Part shown: positions 43,075 to 52,459 of the stretch, piece by piece
Numbering within the stretch: position 1 is the first letter of the stretch
Layout of the letters: every line of letters begins with the position of its first letter
Source of the DNA: Gilvibacter sediminis
GTDB taxonomy: Bacteria > Bacteroidota > Bacteroidia > Flavobacteriales > Flavobacteriaceae
NCBI RefSeq assembly: GCF_028561565.1
Contig: NZ_JAQQTE010000001.1
Span: forward strand, 1,329,570 to 1,393,569
Reading direction: 5' to 3'
Length of the DNA stretch: 64,000 bases
Position numbers and translations under genes: made by a program
The notes under the pieces: generated by a model
What the model was told of the DNA's origin: nothing
Database searches by the model: none
Seen by the model: the letters and a program-made list of their open reading frames with translations, nothing else

Positions 43075-46000
43075 TTAGAATGATGCTTTAACGCTAAGTC
43101 CGTATCTTCTTGATGAAGGACCGTTGATGTAGTCAAATCCACGTCCGTTACCAATACCAACACCGGCTACGTTAGGGTCAAAGTTCGCTCCGTCAGGAGT
43201 GTTGTAAGCATCATACCAAAGGTTGAATCCACTTGCTGTAACTGATATAGAACCAAATGGTGTTTTTTCTAGCCATTTCTTAGGAACAGTGTATCCGAAA
43301 GAAATTTCTTGTAGACGAACTACAGATGCATCATAAACTTGCAATTCTTTAGGTCCGAATAATACATTCGAGAAGTAGTACTGCGAGTTGTTGATCTGGA
43401 TTTCGTTAGGCTGACCAGTAGACTGGCTAACACCTGGTAAGATGAACGTGTTTGCACGATCTTCAGTCTCAACAATCAAACCACGTCCAAGCAATACTGC
43501 GATAGTAGAAGAAGCGATATCTCCACCTTTAGTATGGCTAAATTGGAATCCTAGGTTGAAGTTCTTGTAAGAAAGACTGTTGATGAAGTTCATTACGTAA
43601 TCCGGGTTCGGGTTACCGATGATCGGAGTAATCTGACGACCGTCGTCAAGAACAACTTGATCTTCAGTTACGTAGTTACCAGCGCTGTTTACAACGAAGT
43701 TACCAGCGTCATCACGTAGAATACGAGTACCAACTAATACACCTAGCTGCTCACCACGGATAGCGGCGTTAGCTCCAAGGAATGCTGCAGTAGAACCAGC
43801 GAAAAGAATTTGATCTTCTTCTTGCTCAGTTACGATCTGCTCACTCTGTGTAAAGTTAACACGAGAATTCCAGTTGAATCCGTCTTCTTTGTCACTCTTA
43901 AAAATATCTACACTTAAGTCAACTTCCCATCCGTCACCTTCTACTTTACCAATGTTGTCCTGAGTCTGGGTAAATCCAGAAGAAGGAGCCAATGGCTTGA
44001 ATACGATAAGGTCTTCAGTAGAACGGTCGAAGTAAGAAACGTTCAAGTTAACACGGTTGTTCAAGAAACGCGAGTCAAAACCAAGTTCGAATTCTGAAAT
44101 AAGTTCAGGCTTCAAGTCTGGGTTAGCACGGAATCCTGAGATCGCGTTTGTAGTAATAGGTCCAACAGCACCACCGTTTCCGTTGATTGCTAGGTTCAAG
44201 TTCTGAACTGTTGGGAATCCTGTTGGGAATCCAGCAGAAGTACCAAGACCTGCACGTAACTTCAAGTAGTTAAGTCCCCATTCAGATGAACGGATAGAAG
44301 GGAATGCAGCAGTTGGCAAGAACGATGCAGAGATCGAAGGATAGAACTGGCTGTTGTTTTCAGTTGGTAAGTTAGAAACCCAGTCATTACGAGCAGATAG
44401 CGTCAAGAACGCCCAGTCGCTGTAGTCGATAGAAGTTTCAGCAAATACACCAACGATGTTTCTGAAAGTTGTATTCTGGATAGGAGTCTGAGTCAAGAAG
44501 TTGAAGTGACGAAGTACGCCAAATACAATTTGTCCATCAGACTGAACACCTTGCTGATCGAAGTTTCTTGAACGGCTAGTTGCACCAGCTGTAAAAGTAA
44601 TTCCGATATCGTCAGTTAGGTCATAATCACCACTAAGAGTTAAGTAGTGGTCCCAAATACGTACGTTGTTATCCCAAGTGATGTACTGACCAAAGATAGC
44701 TTGGTTGAAGTTTACACCATTCTTGTTAGAATATTGCGTGTTACGTTCGTTGTAGAAGTCAACACCCGCACGATATAAAATGTTCAAGTTGTCGTTGAAG
44801 TCGTACTGCAGCTGAGCTGTACCGAATACACGGTTAGTCACCTGAGTAGATCCAGCGTTCTCTACTGTCCAGCGTGGGTTGATGATATCGTTACCGTTAC
44901 GGTAGTAGATAGATCCACCTGTTTCTGGAATAGTAAAAGGAAGTCCCATCAAGTCTACAGAACGCGGCGTAAAGAATACGTTAGCGAAAGTAGAGAAACC
45001 TAAAGTACCGTTACCACGAGAGGCCGCTACTGGAGGAGATGCAACTGCGTTTCTAGAGAAGTTCAACGTTGCAGATACAGTGAAGTTGTTAGTAAGCTGT
45101 GCGCGACCACCAACTGCAAGAGTATTTCTGCGAATGTTGTTCCCAGGAGTAAATCCTGTTTCGTCTAAGTGACCGTAGTTTACGTTATACGCTAGTTTAC
45201 CATCATCAGAGTTTCCACGGATGTTGATAGAAGTGTTAACCACGTTACCAGTGCGGAAGAAGTTCTCAACACTGTTGTAAGGTCTCCACTCGTAGCGCTG
45301 TCCTGCGAATTGTCTTGCCAATTCATTATCACCACCGTTAAGGTTGTCAATAAAAGCAGAAGTATCGTAAGGGTGAGCCAAAGTTCCTTGAGCGTCGATC
45401 AGACCAGCAGGGTCATTCAAATAACCGTCAACTCCACCAGCGTTAAAAGATGGACCCCAGTTAGAGAAGAACCATCCGAAAGACTGGTCGAAACCGTTAC
45501 CGTACTTGTCTTGGTAGTCAGGTAAAGAAGCAATTTCATTTACGAAGTACGATTGGCTAACTGTGATCTCGGTCTTCTTAGTTGATTTGTTTGCTCCACC
45601 ACCACCAGACTTGGTAGTAATTACAATTACCCCGTTACGTCCAGCTGTACCGTAAAGTGTTGCTGCTGCAAGACCTTTAAGTACGTTTACGCTTTCGATG
45701 TTGTTAGGATCTAAGTCTAGGAAACGAGAAGAACCAACGTTACCATCTAGGAAGTTACCTTGGGCGTTAGTATCACTAGAGAATGGTACACCATCTACAA
45801 TGAATAATGCCTGGTTACTACCGGTAATCGAATTGTACCCTCGAATTACTACGTTAGTTGCAGATCCAGAAGTACCACTTTGAGCAGTGATCTGTACCCC
45901 AGAAGCTTTACCAGAAAGCACACGAGCAACGTCACCTTCTGTACGTTGTTCAATGTCTGCTGATTCAACAGTACTTACCGCATAACCTAAGGCCTTAGCC

Positions 46001-46344
46001 TCACGCTTAATACCTTGGGCAACTACCAATACTTCTTCAAGCTCGGTTCCCGGTACCATTTGTACGTTAAGAGTAGATGTACTTGCAGTTACTGCGATTT
46101 CCTGTTGAGTAAAACCTACGTAACTGTAGACAAGCGTCTGTCCAACTGATGCTCCGATGCTATAATTACCATCAAAGTCAGATTGAGTTCCAGTCGCGGT
46201 GCCTTTTACAATAATGTTAACCCCAGGTAAAGGTAGACCGGTATCATCGGTCACGTTACCCGTGATTGTTTTGTCTTGTGCGAACGTCAGTTGCACTACA
46301 AACGCCATGAATAGCGTTAAAATTCCACTAAACTTTGTTCTCAT
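43075..46344 (-). CDS. SusC/RagA family TonB-dependent outer membrane transporter
   Basis: 1089 residues. Signal peptide MRTKFSGILTLFMAFVVQLT, a carboxypeptidase-regulatory-like domain (GNVTDDTGLPLPGVNIIVKG, YSYVGFTQQEI) to about residue 105, a plug domain (RVLSGKASGVQI, VVIRGYNSITGSNQALFIVD, AATLYGTAGRNGVIVITTKS) and a long beta-barrel to the end (RRYGLSVKASF). It imports a ligand bound by SusD using TonB energy. A good promoter lies at 46374-46404. Codon choice (AAC, CGT, GTA common) looks closer to that of the ribosomal genes than to most neighbours, an impression from reading that suggests high expression. Confidence 0.95.
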   Translation of the reverse strand: MRTKFSGILTLFMAFVVQLTFAQDKTITGNVTDDTGLPLPGVNIIVKGTATGTQSDFDGNYSIGASVGQTLVYSYVGFTQQEIAVTASTSTLNVQMVPGTELEEVLVVAQGIKREAKALGYAVSTVESADIEQRTEGDVARVLSGKASGVQITAQSGTSGSATNVVIRGYNSITGSNQALFIVDGVPFSSDTNAQGNFLDGNVGSSRFLDLDPNNIESVNVLKGLAAATLYGTAGRNGVIVITTKSGGGGANKSTKKTEITVSQSYFVNEIASLPDYQDKYGNGFDQSFGWFFSNWGPSFNAGGVDGYLNDPAGLIDAQGTLAHPYDTSAFIDNLNGGDNELARQFAGQRYEWRPYNSVENFFRTGNVVNTSINIRGNSDDGKLAYNVNYGHLDETGFTPGNNIRRNTLAVGGRAQLTNNFTVSATLNFSRNAVASPPVAASRGNGTLGFSTFANVFFTPRSVDLMGLPFTIPETGGSIYYRNGNDIINPRWTVENAGSTQVTNRVFGTAQLQYDFNDNLNILYRAGVDFYNERNTQYSNKNGVNFNQAIFGQYITWDNNVRIWDHYLTLSGDYDLTDDIGITFTAGATSRSRNFDQQGVQSDGQIVFGVLRHFNFLTQTPIQNTTFRNIVGVFAETSIDYSDWAFLTLSARNDWVSNLPTENNSQFYPSISASFLPTAAFPSIRSSEWGLNYLKLRAGLGTSAGFPTGFPTVQNLNLAINGNGGAVGPITTNAISGFRANPDLKPELISEFELGFDSRFLNNRVNLNVSYFDRSTEDLIVFKPLAPSSGFTQTQDNIGKVEGDGWEVDLSVDIFKSDKEDGFNWNSRVNFTQSEQIVTEQEEDQILFAGSTAAFLGANAAIRGEQLGVLVGTRILRDDAGNFVVNSAGNYVTEDQVVLDDGRQITPIIGNPNPDYVMNFINSLSYKNFNLGFQFSHTKGGDIASSTIAVLLGRGLIVETEDRANTFILPGVSQSTGQPNEIQINNSQYYFSNVLFGPKELQVYDASVVRLQEISFGYTVPKKWLEKTPFGSISVTASGFNLWYDAYNTPDGANFDPNVAGVGIGNGRGFDYINGPSSRRYGLSVKASF

Positions 46345-46373
46345 TTTTATAATTTATTTGAATTAGCCAATGC

Positions 46374-46404
46374 CAAAAATCACAATAAAAAGTTAATTAC
46401 ACAA
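46374..46404 (-). promoter_or_regulatory. Promoter of the SusC operon
   Basis: On the minus strand: TTG (46404-46402), 20-nt spacer, GATTTTTG (46381-46374), 7 of 8 matches to TAnnTTTG. The leader to the ATG at 46344 is about 25 nt and A/T-rich. Confidence 0.6.
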
Positions 46405-46468
46405 GTTTTTATACTTAAAATTTACTTTTTTTTAAGGTTATTGTTACCCCTGTGTTAAGGCGGTTTTC

Positions 46469-48163
46469 CTAAAAATTTGAGCGTAAACTGAGGTGGATTT
46501 TTGTGTTCGAAAATGAGAAGGGAAGAGACCCTGTTTTTCCGTTTGCGATATTGATCTTAAAAACCCCTGCTTTGGATAAAAATCCAAGGCCGATTCCGAA
46601 GCTAATTAACTCTTCTTGGGTTTGATTGAGTTCATTTTCGAGATATCCAACATCCGCAATGCTATGTACATAGAGCCCTGGGTTGACTAAATAGCGGTAT
46701 TCGGTATTGAGTACCGAATAGAATTGGGCGTCAATGCTGTTCTCGTCAAAGCCGCGTATGGAGGTGATGCCGCCAAAGCGCATCAGTTCATTGGTCAGGT
46801 AGTTGTCACTTATTAAGGTCTCTGTGGTATTCCTTATAAAGATGGAGTTGTTGTCGTTAAGATCTAATATGTAATAGCCGTCAAAGCTTACCTTGACCTG
46901 GTCACTGGTCATCGAGGCGCTCCGATTACCAAATTGTCCTTTGAGTTCCCACCGCGTTTTGTTGGGGAAGAGTAAGCTCGGTTGCGGGATCTGATATTGC
47001 AATCCGCCTAAAACAAAATCAGAGGTATAGTCGTCAATGTTGTTTGCGGTCAAAGTTTCCTCCAAAAGGTTGTTGGATTCAAAATGGGTATAACCGGCTA
47101 AAGCGCGTAAGCGCGGATTGATCTGATAGTGTACTTGGGCTTTTTGTTCTACAGTAACAAAGCTGGAATCGCGTTTGAAGATGTACAATTCCAGATCGAC
47201 ACCCAAAGGAGTCTTAAATAAATAAGGTAGGGAGGTAGCCACTCTAAAGTTCTGTTGATCCCGACCGTCGCTTTTGTAATTGATTCGAATCTCCTCGCCG
47301 AAATTCAAATTGTTGCGGAGCTCCAGATCCAGGTAGCCGTTAAAGATGATCTTAGAGTCGGTCTCACTATTGGCAAATCCCAAGATGCCATCAAAGCTAT
47401 TGCTGGAGCGCTTCTTTAAATAAAGGTAGACTTCTGTGCTGTCTGGTCGGAAGAGTACTTCAGGCGCCTTGGTGCTCGTAACAAAAGGAAGACTCTCTAT
47501 AGCTTCGTAGTTCTTGAGTAATTTACTGCGATCAAAAACGCCTCCTGTTTTAATTCCGGCGAAGTATTTCAAATAAGACCTCGGGAACTTTTCATAACCC
47601 TTAATGATGATCTCATCCAAAGAGCGAGCTGTTCCAGATTCGATGCTTAAGGTTCCGCGCATGGTTTGTGGATCTTCAAAATCCAAGTCAATGAGTTGGG
47701 CGGCGGCAAAAGCATTGCCCAAACTGTTTTGATAATCGGTAATGGCTTGCATGCTCGCTTCGAGATCTTCGAAGTCTATGGAGATGGTTTTGTCGTCTAC
47801 CTCTGAAAATAATTTTTCGAGATCCTTTATGGGGATGCCTGATAGGCTGTGGTCAATTTGAAATCGAGTCACACGAACTCCTAAATTGTATTTTGCTGTA
47901 AAAGTACTGTCTTGAGATTTTACTGGGTTGTTGTACTCCAGATTAAGGTAACCGCCTTTGCGCAAGTTCTCTGCTGCTGCTTCTGCAGCCTGATTCATGC
48001 TGAGAAGATCTGAGAATTCTTTGGGGCCGATCAGGTCTTGAACCAATTCGGATTCTGTATTGGGAATTACCTCAATTTCCAATTTGAAATTCTGGGCTGA
48101 GACCAATCCGCAGAATAGTATATATATATTAAGGTATAAAGCGCGTTTAAAAAATCGGTTCAA
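46469..48163 (-). CDS. BamA/TamA-like outer membrane beta-barrel protein
   Basis: 564 residues. Signal peptide (NIYILFCGLVSAQ), then POTRA-like segments (YLNLEYNNPVKSQDSTFTAK, LDEIIIKGYEKFPRSYLKYF) to about residue 250, then a barrel. The GGITSIRGFDENSIDAQ motif is the conserved loop of the Omp85 family, and the chain ends in Phe, as outer membrane barrels do. The start is TTG at 48163, since no ATG lies upstream in frame. It is a single gene in divergence with rpsL; a role in outer membrane assembly or protein secretion is inferred. Confidence 0.85.
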   Translation of the reverse strand: MNRFFKRALYLNIYILFCGLVSAQNFKLEIEVIPNTESELVQDLIGPKEFSDLLSMNQAAEAAAENLRKGGYLNLEYNNPVKSQDSTFTAKYNLGVRVTRFQIDHSLSGIPIKDLEKLFSEVDDKTISIDFEDLEASMQAITDYQNSLGNAFAAAQLIDLDFEDPQTMRGTLSIESGTARSLDEIIIKGYEKFPRSYLKYFAGIKTGGVFDRSKLLKNYEAIESLPFVTSTKAPEVLFRPDSTEVYLYLKKRSSNSFDGILGFANSETDSKIIFNGYLDLELRNNLNFGEEIRINYKSDGRDQQNFRVATSLPYLFKTPLGVDLELYIFKRDSSFVTVEQKAQVHYQINPRLRALAGYTHFESNNLLEETLTANNIDDYTSDFVLGGLQYQIPQPSLLFPNKTRWELKGQFGNRSASMTSDQVKVSFDGYYILDLNDNNSIFIRNTTETLISDNYLTNELMRFGGITSIRGFDENSIDAQFYSVLNTEYRYLVNPGLYVHSIADVGYLENELNQTQEELISFGIGLGFLSKAGVFKINIANGKTGSLPFSFSNTKIHLSLRSNF

Positions 48164-48263
48164 AATCCCTGCTATTAGCTCTGTAAAACTAACGCAAGTG
48201 TTCGGTTTTTCATATAAATCGAGTTATCAAAATGTAAGCTTTTGAAAATTACAGAGTATACGT

Positions 48264-48293
48264 TTGATTACTAGAATAATATTTCTACCTTTG
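48264..48293 (+). promoter_or_regulatory. Promoter of the str-S10-spc-alpha ribosomal cluster
   Basis: TTG (48264-48266, within TTTG), a 19-nt spacer and TACCTTTG (48286-48293), a full match to the Bacteroidetes consensus. The leader before rpsL is about 50 nt and begins with the hairpin at 48297-48311. Confidence 0.8.
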
Positions 48294-48296
48294 CAT

Positions 48297-48311
48297 GCCC
48301 TTAAAAAGGGC
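48297..48311 (+). other. Hairpin at the 5' end of the rpsL leader
   Basis: GCCCTT (48297-48302), loop AAA, AAGGGC (48306-48311), then CTTTT. It starts within a few bases of the predicted transcript start, so it could protect the mRNA 5' end or act in leader control. The T run is weak for a terminator. Confidence 0.5.
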
Positions 48312-48348
48312 CTTTTAGAATTTAAAAAAAAGTATAACAAAGGATTTT

Positions 48349-48723
48349 ATGCCAACAATTTCACAATTAGTACGAAAAGGAAGATCCAAAATAACCAAGA
48401 AGAGCAAATCGGCTGCTTTGGATTCGTGCCCTCAAAGAAGAGGGGTATGTACTCGTGTGTACACAACCACACCTAAGAAACCTAACTCAGCAATGAGAAA
48501 GGTTGCACGTGTGCGTCTTACCAATGGTAAGGAAGTGAACGCCTACATCCCTGGAGAAGGACACAATCTACAAGAGCACTCGATAGTATTGGTTAGAGGA
48601 GGAAGGGTAAAAGATTTGCCGGGAGTTCGTTATCACATTGTACGTGGAGCACTTGACACCGCTGGTGTTGAAGGCCGTCTACAACGTAGATCGAAGTACG
48701 GAGCGAAACGCCCAAAGAAGTAA
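48349..48723 (+). CDS. rpsL: 30S ribosomal protein S12
   Basis: 124 residues. The motif [18 protein letters not shown] (from about residue 40) and [18 protein letters not shown] (83-100) are the S12 signatures. Both positions known for streptomycin resistance, Lys43 and Lys88, have the wild-type Lys. S12 sits at the decoding centre. It is the first gene of the cluster, behind the promoter at 48264-48293, and it has an AAAGGA about 4 nt before the ATG. Confidence 0.98.
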   Translation: MPTISQLVRKGRSKITKKSKSAALDSCPQRRGVCTRVYTTTPKKPNSAMRKVARVRLTNGKEVNAYIPGEGHNLQEHSIVLVRGGRVKDLPGVRYHIVRGALDTAGVEGRLQRRSKYGAKRPKK

Positions 48724-48747
48724 ATTAACACCCGTTAAGACGAAGAC

Positions 48748-49224
48748 ATGAGAAAAAGACAAGCGAAAAAACGTCCGCTTTTACCAGACCCAAAGTTTAA
48801 CGATCAACTAGTTACACGTTTTGTGAACATGTTGATGTGGGACGGTAAAAAATCTGTGGCGTTCAAGATATTCTACGATGCGATCGATATCGTAGATCAG
48901 AAAAAACAAGACGACGAGAAAACGGCTTTAGAGCTTTGGAAAGACGCTCTATCTAACGTAATGCCTCACGTAGAGGTACGTAGCCGTCGAGTGGGAGGGG
49001 CAACGTTCCAGATCCCAATGCAAATCAGACCAGACCGCAAGGTTTCTACAGCAATGAAGTGGTTGATCCTTTTTGCGCGTAAGCGTAACGAGAAGTCAAT
49101 GGCTCAGAAATTGGCTGCAGAGATCCTAGCTGCGGCTAAGGAAGAAGGGGCTGCTGTTAAGAAGCGTGTGGATACACACAAAATGGCAGAAGCAAACAAA
49201 GCATTCTCACACTTTAGATTCTAA
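48748..49224 (+). CDS. rpsG: 30S ribosomal protein S7
   Basis: 158 residues, the normal length. It shows the S7 N-terminus ([20 protein letters not shown]), [38 protein letters not shown] and the C-terminal [19 protein letters not shown]7 nucleates assembly of the 30S head. It is placed 24 nt after rpsL and 8 nt before fusA, the usual str order. Confidence 0.98.
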   Translation: MRKRQAKKRPLLPDPKFNDQLVTRFVNMLMWDGKKSVAFKIFYDAIDIVDQKKQDDEKTALELWKDALSNVMPHVEVRSRRVGGATFQIPMQIRPDRKVSTAMKWLILFARKRNEKSMAQKLAAEILAAAKEEGAAVKKRVDTHKMAEANKAFSHFRF

Positions 49225-49232
49225 GACATAAA

Positions 49233-51365
49233 ATGGCAAGAGATTTAAAATTTACTAGAAATATCGGGATCGCTGCCCACATTGATGCGGGTAAGACAAC
49301 TACAACAGAGCGTATCCTTTATTATACTGGTGTTAGTCACAAGATTGGTGAAGTGCACGATGGTGCTGCAACCATGGACTGGATGGAGCAAGAGCAGGAG
49401 CGTGGTATTACAATTACCTCTGCTGCAACTACTTGTACTTGGAACTTCCCGTTAGAGAACGGAAAGCCAACTCCAGACACTAAAGGCTACCACTTCAACA
49501 TTATCGATACTCCGGGTCACGTTGACTTTACCGTAGAGGTAAACCGTTCTTTACGTGTACTTGACGGATTGGTATTCTTGTTCTCTGCAGTAGACGGAGT
49601 TGAGCCTCAATCTGAGACCAACTGGCGTTTGGCAGACAACTACAAAGTGCCACGTATCGGTTTTGTGAACAAGATGGACCGTCAGGGATCAAACTTTATG
49701 GCGGTATGTCAGCAGGTAAAAGATATGTTGAAGTCTAACGCAGTGCCAATTGTAATGAACATTGGTGATGAGGCAGACTTTAAAGGTATCGTTGACCTTG
49801 TGAAGAACCGTGCTATTGTATGGCATGATGAAACTCAAGGGTCTACTTTTGACGTTATCGATATTCCAGAAGAGCTTAAAGAAGAGGCTGCTATGTTGCG
49901 CGGACAACTTATTGAAGAAGTTGCTGCTTACGACGAGAACCTACTTGAGAAGTTCATGGAAGATGAAAACTCTATTACAGAAGAAGAGGTTCACGCTGCA
50001 TTGCGTGCCGCTGTAATGGACATGAGTATCATTCCTATGGTTTGTGGATCAGCATTTAAGAACAAAGGTGTTCAGTTCCTATTGGACGCAGTTTGTCGTT
50101 ACTTGCCTTCTCCAACAGACAAGGAAGGTATTGTAGGTACTAACCCTGATACTGAAGAGGAAGAAGTACGTAAGCCAGATGTAAAGGAGCCATTTGCTGC
50201 CCTTGCATTTAAGATCGCTACTGACCCATTCGTAGGTCGTTTGGCTTTCTTTAGAGCGTACTCTGGACGTCTTGATGCAGGGTCTTACGTATTGAACAAC
50301 CGTTCTGGTAAGAAAGAGCGTATCTCACGTATCTACCAAATGCACTCGAACAAGCAAAACGCTATCGAATATATTGAAGCTGGTGATATTGGAGCTGCTG
50401 TTGGATTTAAGGACATCAAAACTGGTGATACCCTATCTGACGAGAAGAATCCAATCGTACTTGAGAGTATGGAGTTCCCAGATCCTGTAATTGGTATCGC
50501 GGTTGAGCCTAAAACTAAGGCAGACGTAGACAAACTAGGTCTTGCTCTTGGTAAATTGGCTGAAGAGGATCCAACCTTCACCGTACGTACTGATGAGGCT
50601 TCTGGACAGACTATCATCTCTGGTATGGGTGAGCTTCACTTGGATATCATTGTTGACCGTCTGAAGCGCGAGTTCAAGGTTGAAGTAAACCAAGGACAGC
50701 CTCAGGTAGAGTACAAAGAAGCAATCACACAATCTGCAGATCACAGAGAGGTTTACAAGAAGCAATCTGGTGGTCGTGGTAAGTTTGCCGATATCGTATT
50801 TACAATGGAGCCTGTTGAGGACGAAACCAAAACTGGTCTTGAGTTTGTTAACGTGATCAAGGGTGGTAACGTACCAAAAGAATATGTTCCAGCGGTTGAG
50901 AAAGGATTTAGAGATGCCATGAAGAACGGTCCTTTGGCTGGTTTCGAAATGGATTCTATGAAAGTTACTTTGAAAGACGGTTCCTTCCACCCTGTGGATT
51001 CGGATTCTCTATCTTTCGAATTGGCTGCGAAACTTGGTTACAAAGCTGCTGCTAAAGCTGCACGCGCTGTGATCCTTGAGCCAATCATGAAGCTAGAGGT
51101 TATTACTCCAGAAGAGAACATGGGTGATATCGTAGGTGATTTGAACCGCCGTCGTGGTCAAGTTAACGATATGGGAGATCGCGCAGGAGCTAAGGTTGTT
51201 AAAGCCGAGGTGCCACTTTCTGAGATGTTTGGTTATGTAACTACGTTGCGTACCCTTTCTTCAGGTCGTGCGACTTCAACTATGGAATTCTCTCACTATG
51301 CAGAAACTCCTTCTAATATTTCAGAAGAAGTAATCGCTGCTGCTAGAGGAACTGCTAACGTATAA
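49233..51365 (+). CDS. fusA: Elongation factor G
   Basis: 710 residues. The GTPase motifs are AHIDAGKT (residues 15-22), [11 protein letters not shown] (switch I), [13 protein letters not shown] (G3), NKMDRQGSN (G4) and CGSAFKNKG (G5). Domains II to V follow ([59 protein letters not shown]). It catalyses translocation. No tuf gene follows it; rpsJ begins 10 nt downstream. Confidence 0.98.
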   Translation: MARDLKFTRNIGIAAHIDAGKTTTTERILYYTGVSHKIGEVHDGAATMDWMEQEQERGITITSAATTCTWNFPLENGKPTPDTKGYHFNIIDTPGHVDFTVEVNRSLRVLDGLVFLFSAVDGVEPQSETNWRLADNYKVPRIGFVNKMDRQGSNFMAVCQQVKDMLKSNAVPIVMNIGDEADFKGIVDLVKNRAIVWHDETQGSTFDVIDIPEELKEEAAMLRGQLIEEVAAYDENLLEKFMEDENSITEEEVHAALRAAVMDMSIIPMVCGSAFKNKGVQFLLDAVCRYLPSPTDKEGIVGTNPDTEEEEVRKPDVKEPFAALAFKIATDPFVGRLAFFRAYSGRLDAGSYVLNNRSGKKERISRIYQMHSNKQNAIEYIEAGDIGAAVGFKDIKTGDTLSDEKNPIVLESMEFPDPVIGIAVEPKTKADVDKLGLALGKLAEEDPTFTVRTDEASGQTIISGMGELHLDIIVDRLKREFKVEVNQGQPQVEYKEAITQSADHREVYKKQSGGRGKFADIVFTMEPVEDETKTGLEFVNVIKGGNVPKEYVPAVEKGFRDAMKNGPLAGFEMDSMKVTLKDGSFHPVDSDSLSFELAAKLGYKAAAKAARAVILEPIMKLEVITPEENMGDIVGDLNRRRGQVNDMGDRAGAKVVKAEVPLSEMFGYVTTLRTLSSGRATSTMEFSHYAETPSNISEEVIAAARGTANV

Positions 51366-51375
51366 TATTCAACAG

Positions 51376-51681
51376 ATGAGTCAGAAAATAAGAATTAAGC
51401 TTAAATCTTACGATCACAATTTGGTAGACAAATCTGCTGAAAAAATCGTAAAGACCGTAAAGAGTACTGGTGCTGTAGTAACTGGTCCAATTCCACTACC
51501 TACACACAAAAAAATCTTTACCGTATTGCGTTCACCTCACGTGAACAAGAAGTCTCGCGAACAGTTCCAATTGAGCTCTTACAAGCGCCTTTTGGATATC
51601 TATTCGTCTTCTTCTAAGACCATCGATGCTTTGATGAAGCTTGAATTGCCAAGCGGTGTTGAAGTTGAGATCAAAGTCTAA
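51376..51681 (+). CDS. rpsJ: 30S ribosomal protein S10
   Basis: 101 residues. It shows the S10 motifs [40 protein letters not shown] and [20 protein letters not shown]. It belongs to the 30S head; in other bacteria S10 also joins antitermination complexes. It follows fusA with 10 nt, so the str and S10 groups form one run, and it is separated from rplC by a 166-nt spacer with terminator-like structures. Confidence 0.98.
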   Translation: MSQKIRIKLKSYDHNLVDKSAEKIVKTVKSTGAVVTGPIPLPTHKKIFTVLRSPHVNKKSREQFQLSSYKRLLDIYSSSSKTIDALMKLELPSGVEVEIKV

Positions 51682-51690
51682 GGCACAAAG

Positions 51691-51710
51691 CTTCCCACTT
51701 TCGTGGGAAG
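51691..51710 (+). other. Perfect hairpin in the rpsJ-rplC spacer
   Basis: CTTCCCAC (51691-51698), loop TTTC, GTGGGAAG (51703-51710): 8 bp, GC-rich, 9 nt after the rpsJ stop. There is no T run after it, so it is not a classical terminator; it could bind a protein or protect the 3' end of a processed transcript. Confidence 0.6.
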
Positions 51711-51718
51711 TGAACATG

Positions 51719-51739
51719 TCCCGAGCGGTTGTCGAGGGA
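51719..51739. repeat. REP-like inverted repeat fragment
   Basis: The 21-nt segment begins TCCCGAGC and ends GTCGAGGGA. From memory, flavobacterial genomes carry scattered intergenic palindromes of this type (TCCC-GAGC ... TCGAGGGA). Only one copy was seen in this window, so its repetitive nature is inferred. Confidence 0.4.
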
Positions 51740-51756
51740 AAAACGGAGAAAAATAC

Positions 51757-51793
51757 ATTCAGGGTTGAAAGTATTTTGACCCTGAATTTTTTT
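51757..51793 (+). terminator. Terminator-like hairpin (possible attenuator) between rpsJ and rplC
   Basis: ATTCAGGGT (51757-51765) pairs with ACCCTGAAT (51779-51787), a 9-bp stem with a 13-nt loop, followed at once by a seven-T run (51787-51793). It fits a rho-independent terminator inside the ribosomal cluster. Full termination would leave rplC without expression unless a promoter lies after it, so partial termination is more likely. Confidence 0.65.
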
Positions 51794-51847
51794 GAAATAG
51801 GAAGCATAAGAGCTTCAAAATAAATAAGTAAATAACAATTAATAATT

Positions 51848-52459
51848 ATGTCTGGGTTAATAGGAAGAAAGATAGGAATGACCAGCATCTTTGACGAGAA
51901 CGGGAAGAATATCCCTTGTACCGTAATTGAAGCAGGTCCCTGTGTTGTTACCCAAGTCAGAACCACAGAGGTTGACGGGTATGAAGCTCTTCAGCTTGGT
52001 TTCGATGACGCTAAAAAGGCAAACATGGCTGCCGCTGGGCACGCCAAGAAAGCTGGAACCGTTGCAAAACGTAAAGTCGCCGAATTCCAAGGATTTGAAG
52101 AGGAGTATAAACTAGGTGATACGATCACCGTAGAACACTTCGCTGAAGGAGAATTTGTTGATGTATCTGGTACATCAAAAGGAAAAGGATTCCAAGGGGT
52201 AGTAAAACGCCACGGATTTGGCGGGGTTGGACAGGCCACTCACGGTCAGCACAACCGACTACGTGCTCCTGGTTCTATTGGTGCGGCATCTTACCCTGCA
52301 CGTGTATTCAAAGGAATGCGCATGGCAGGTCAGATGGGCAACGAGAAAGTAAAAGTTCAAAACTTGCGTGTATTGAAAGTGGTTCCTGAAAAGAATCTAC
52401 TTGTTGTGAAAGGGTGTGTGCCTGGACACAAGAACGCTTACGTAACCATTCAGAAATAA
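51848..52459 (+). CDS. rplC: 50S ribosomal protein L3
   Basis: 203 residues. Family signatures: [16 protein letters not shown] at the start, [19 protein letters not shown] and [15 protein letters not shown] in the middle (about 119-150), and [20 protein letters not shown] near the end. It is an early 23S rRNA binder. It is preceded by an A/T-rich stretch (51800-51847) without a clear SD. Its stop shares one base with the rplD start (TAATG). Confidence 0.98.
   Translation: MSGLIGRKIGMTSIFDENGKNIPCTVIEAGPCVVTQVRTTEVDGYEALQLGFDDAKKANMAAAGHAKKAGTVAKRKVAEFQGFEEEYKLGDTITVEHFAEGEFVDVSGTSKGKGFQGVVKRHGFGGVGQATHGQHNRLRAPGSIGAASYPARVFKGMRMAGQMGNEKVKVQNLRVLKVVPEKNLLVVKGCVPGHKNAYVTIQK

Noticed and set aside
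48264-48476. A 70-codon frame across the rpsL promoter and start
   Set aside because: It lies in another frame over the promoter boxes and rpsL; no family features.
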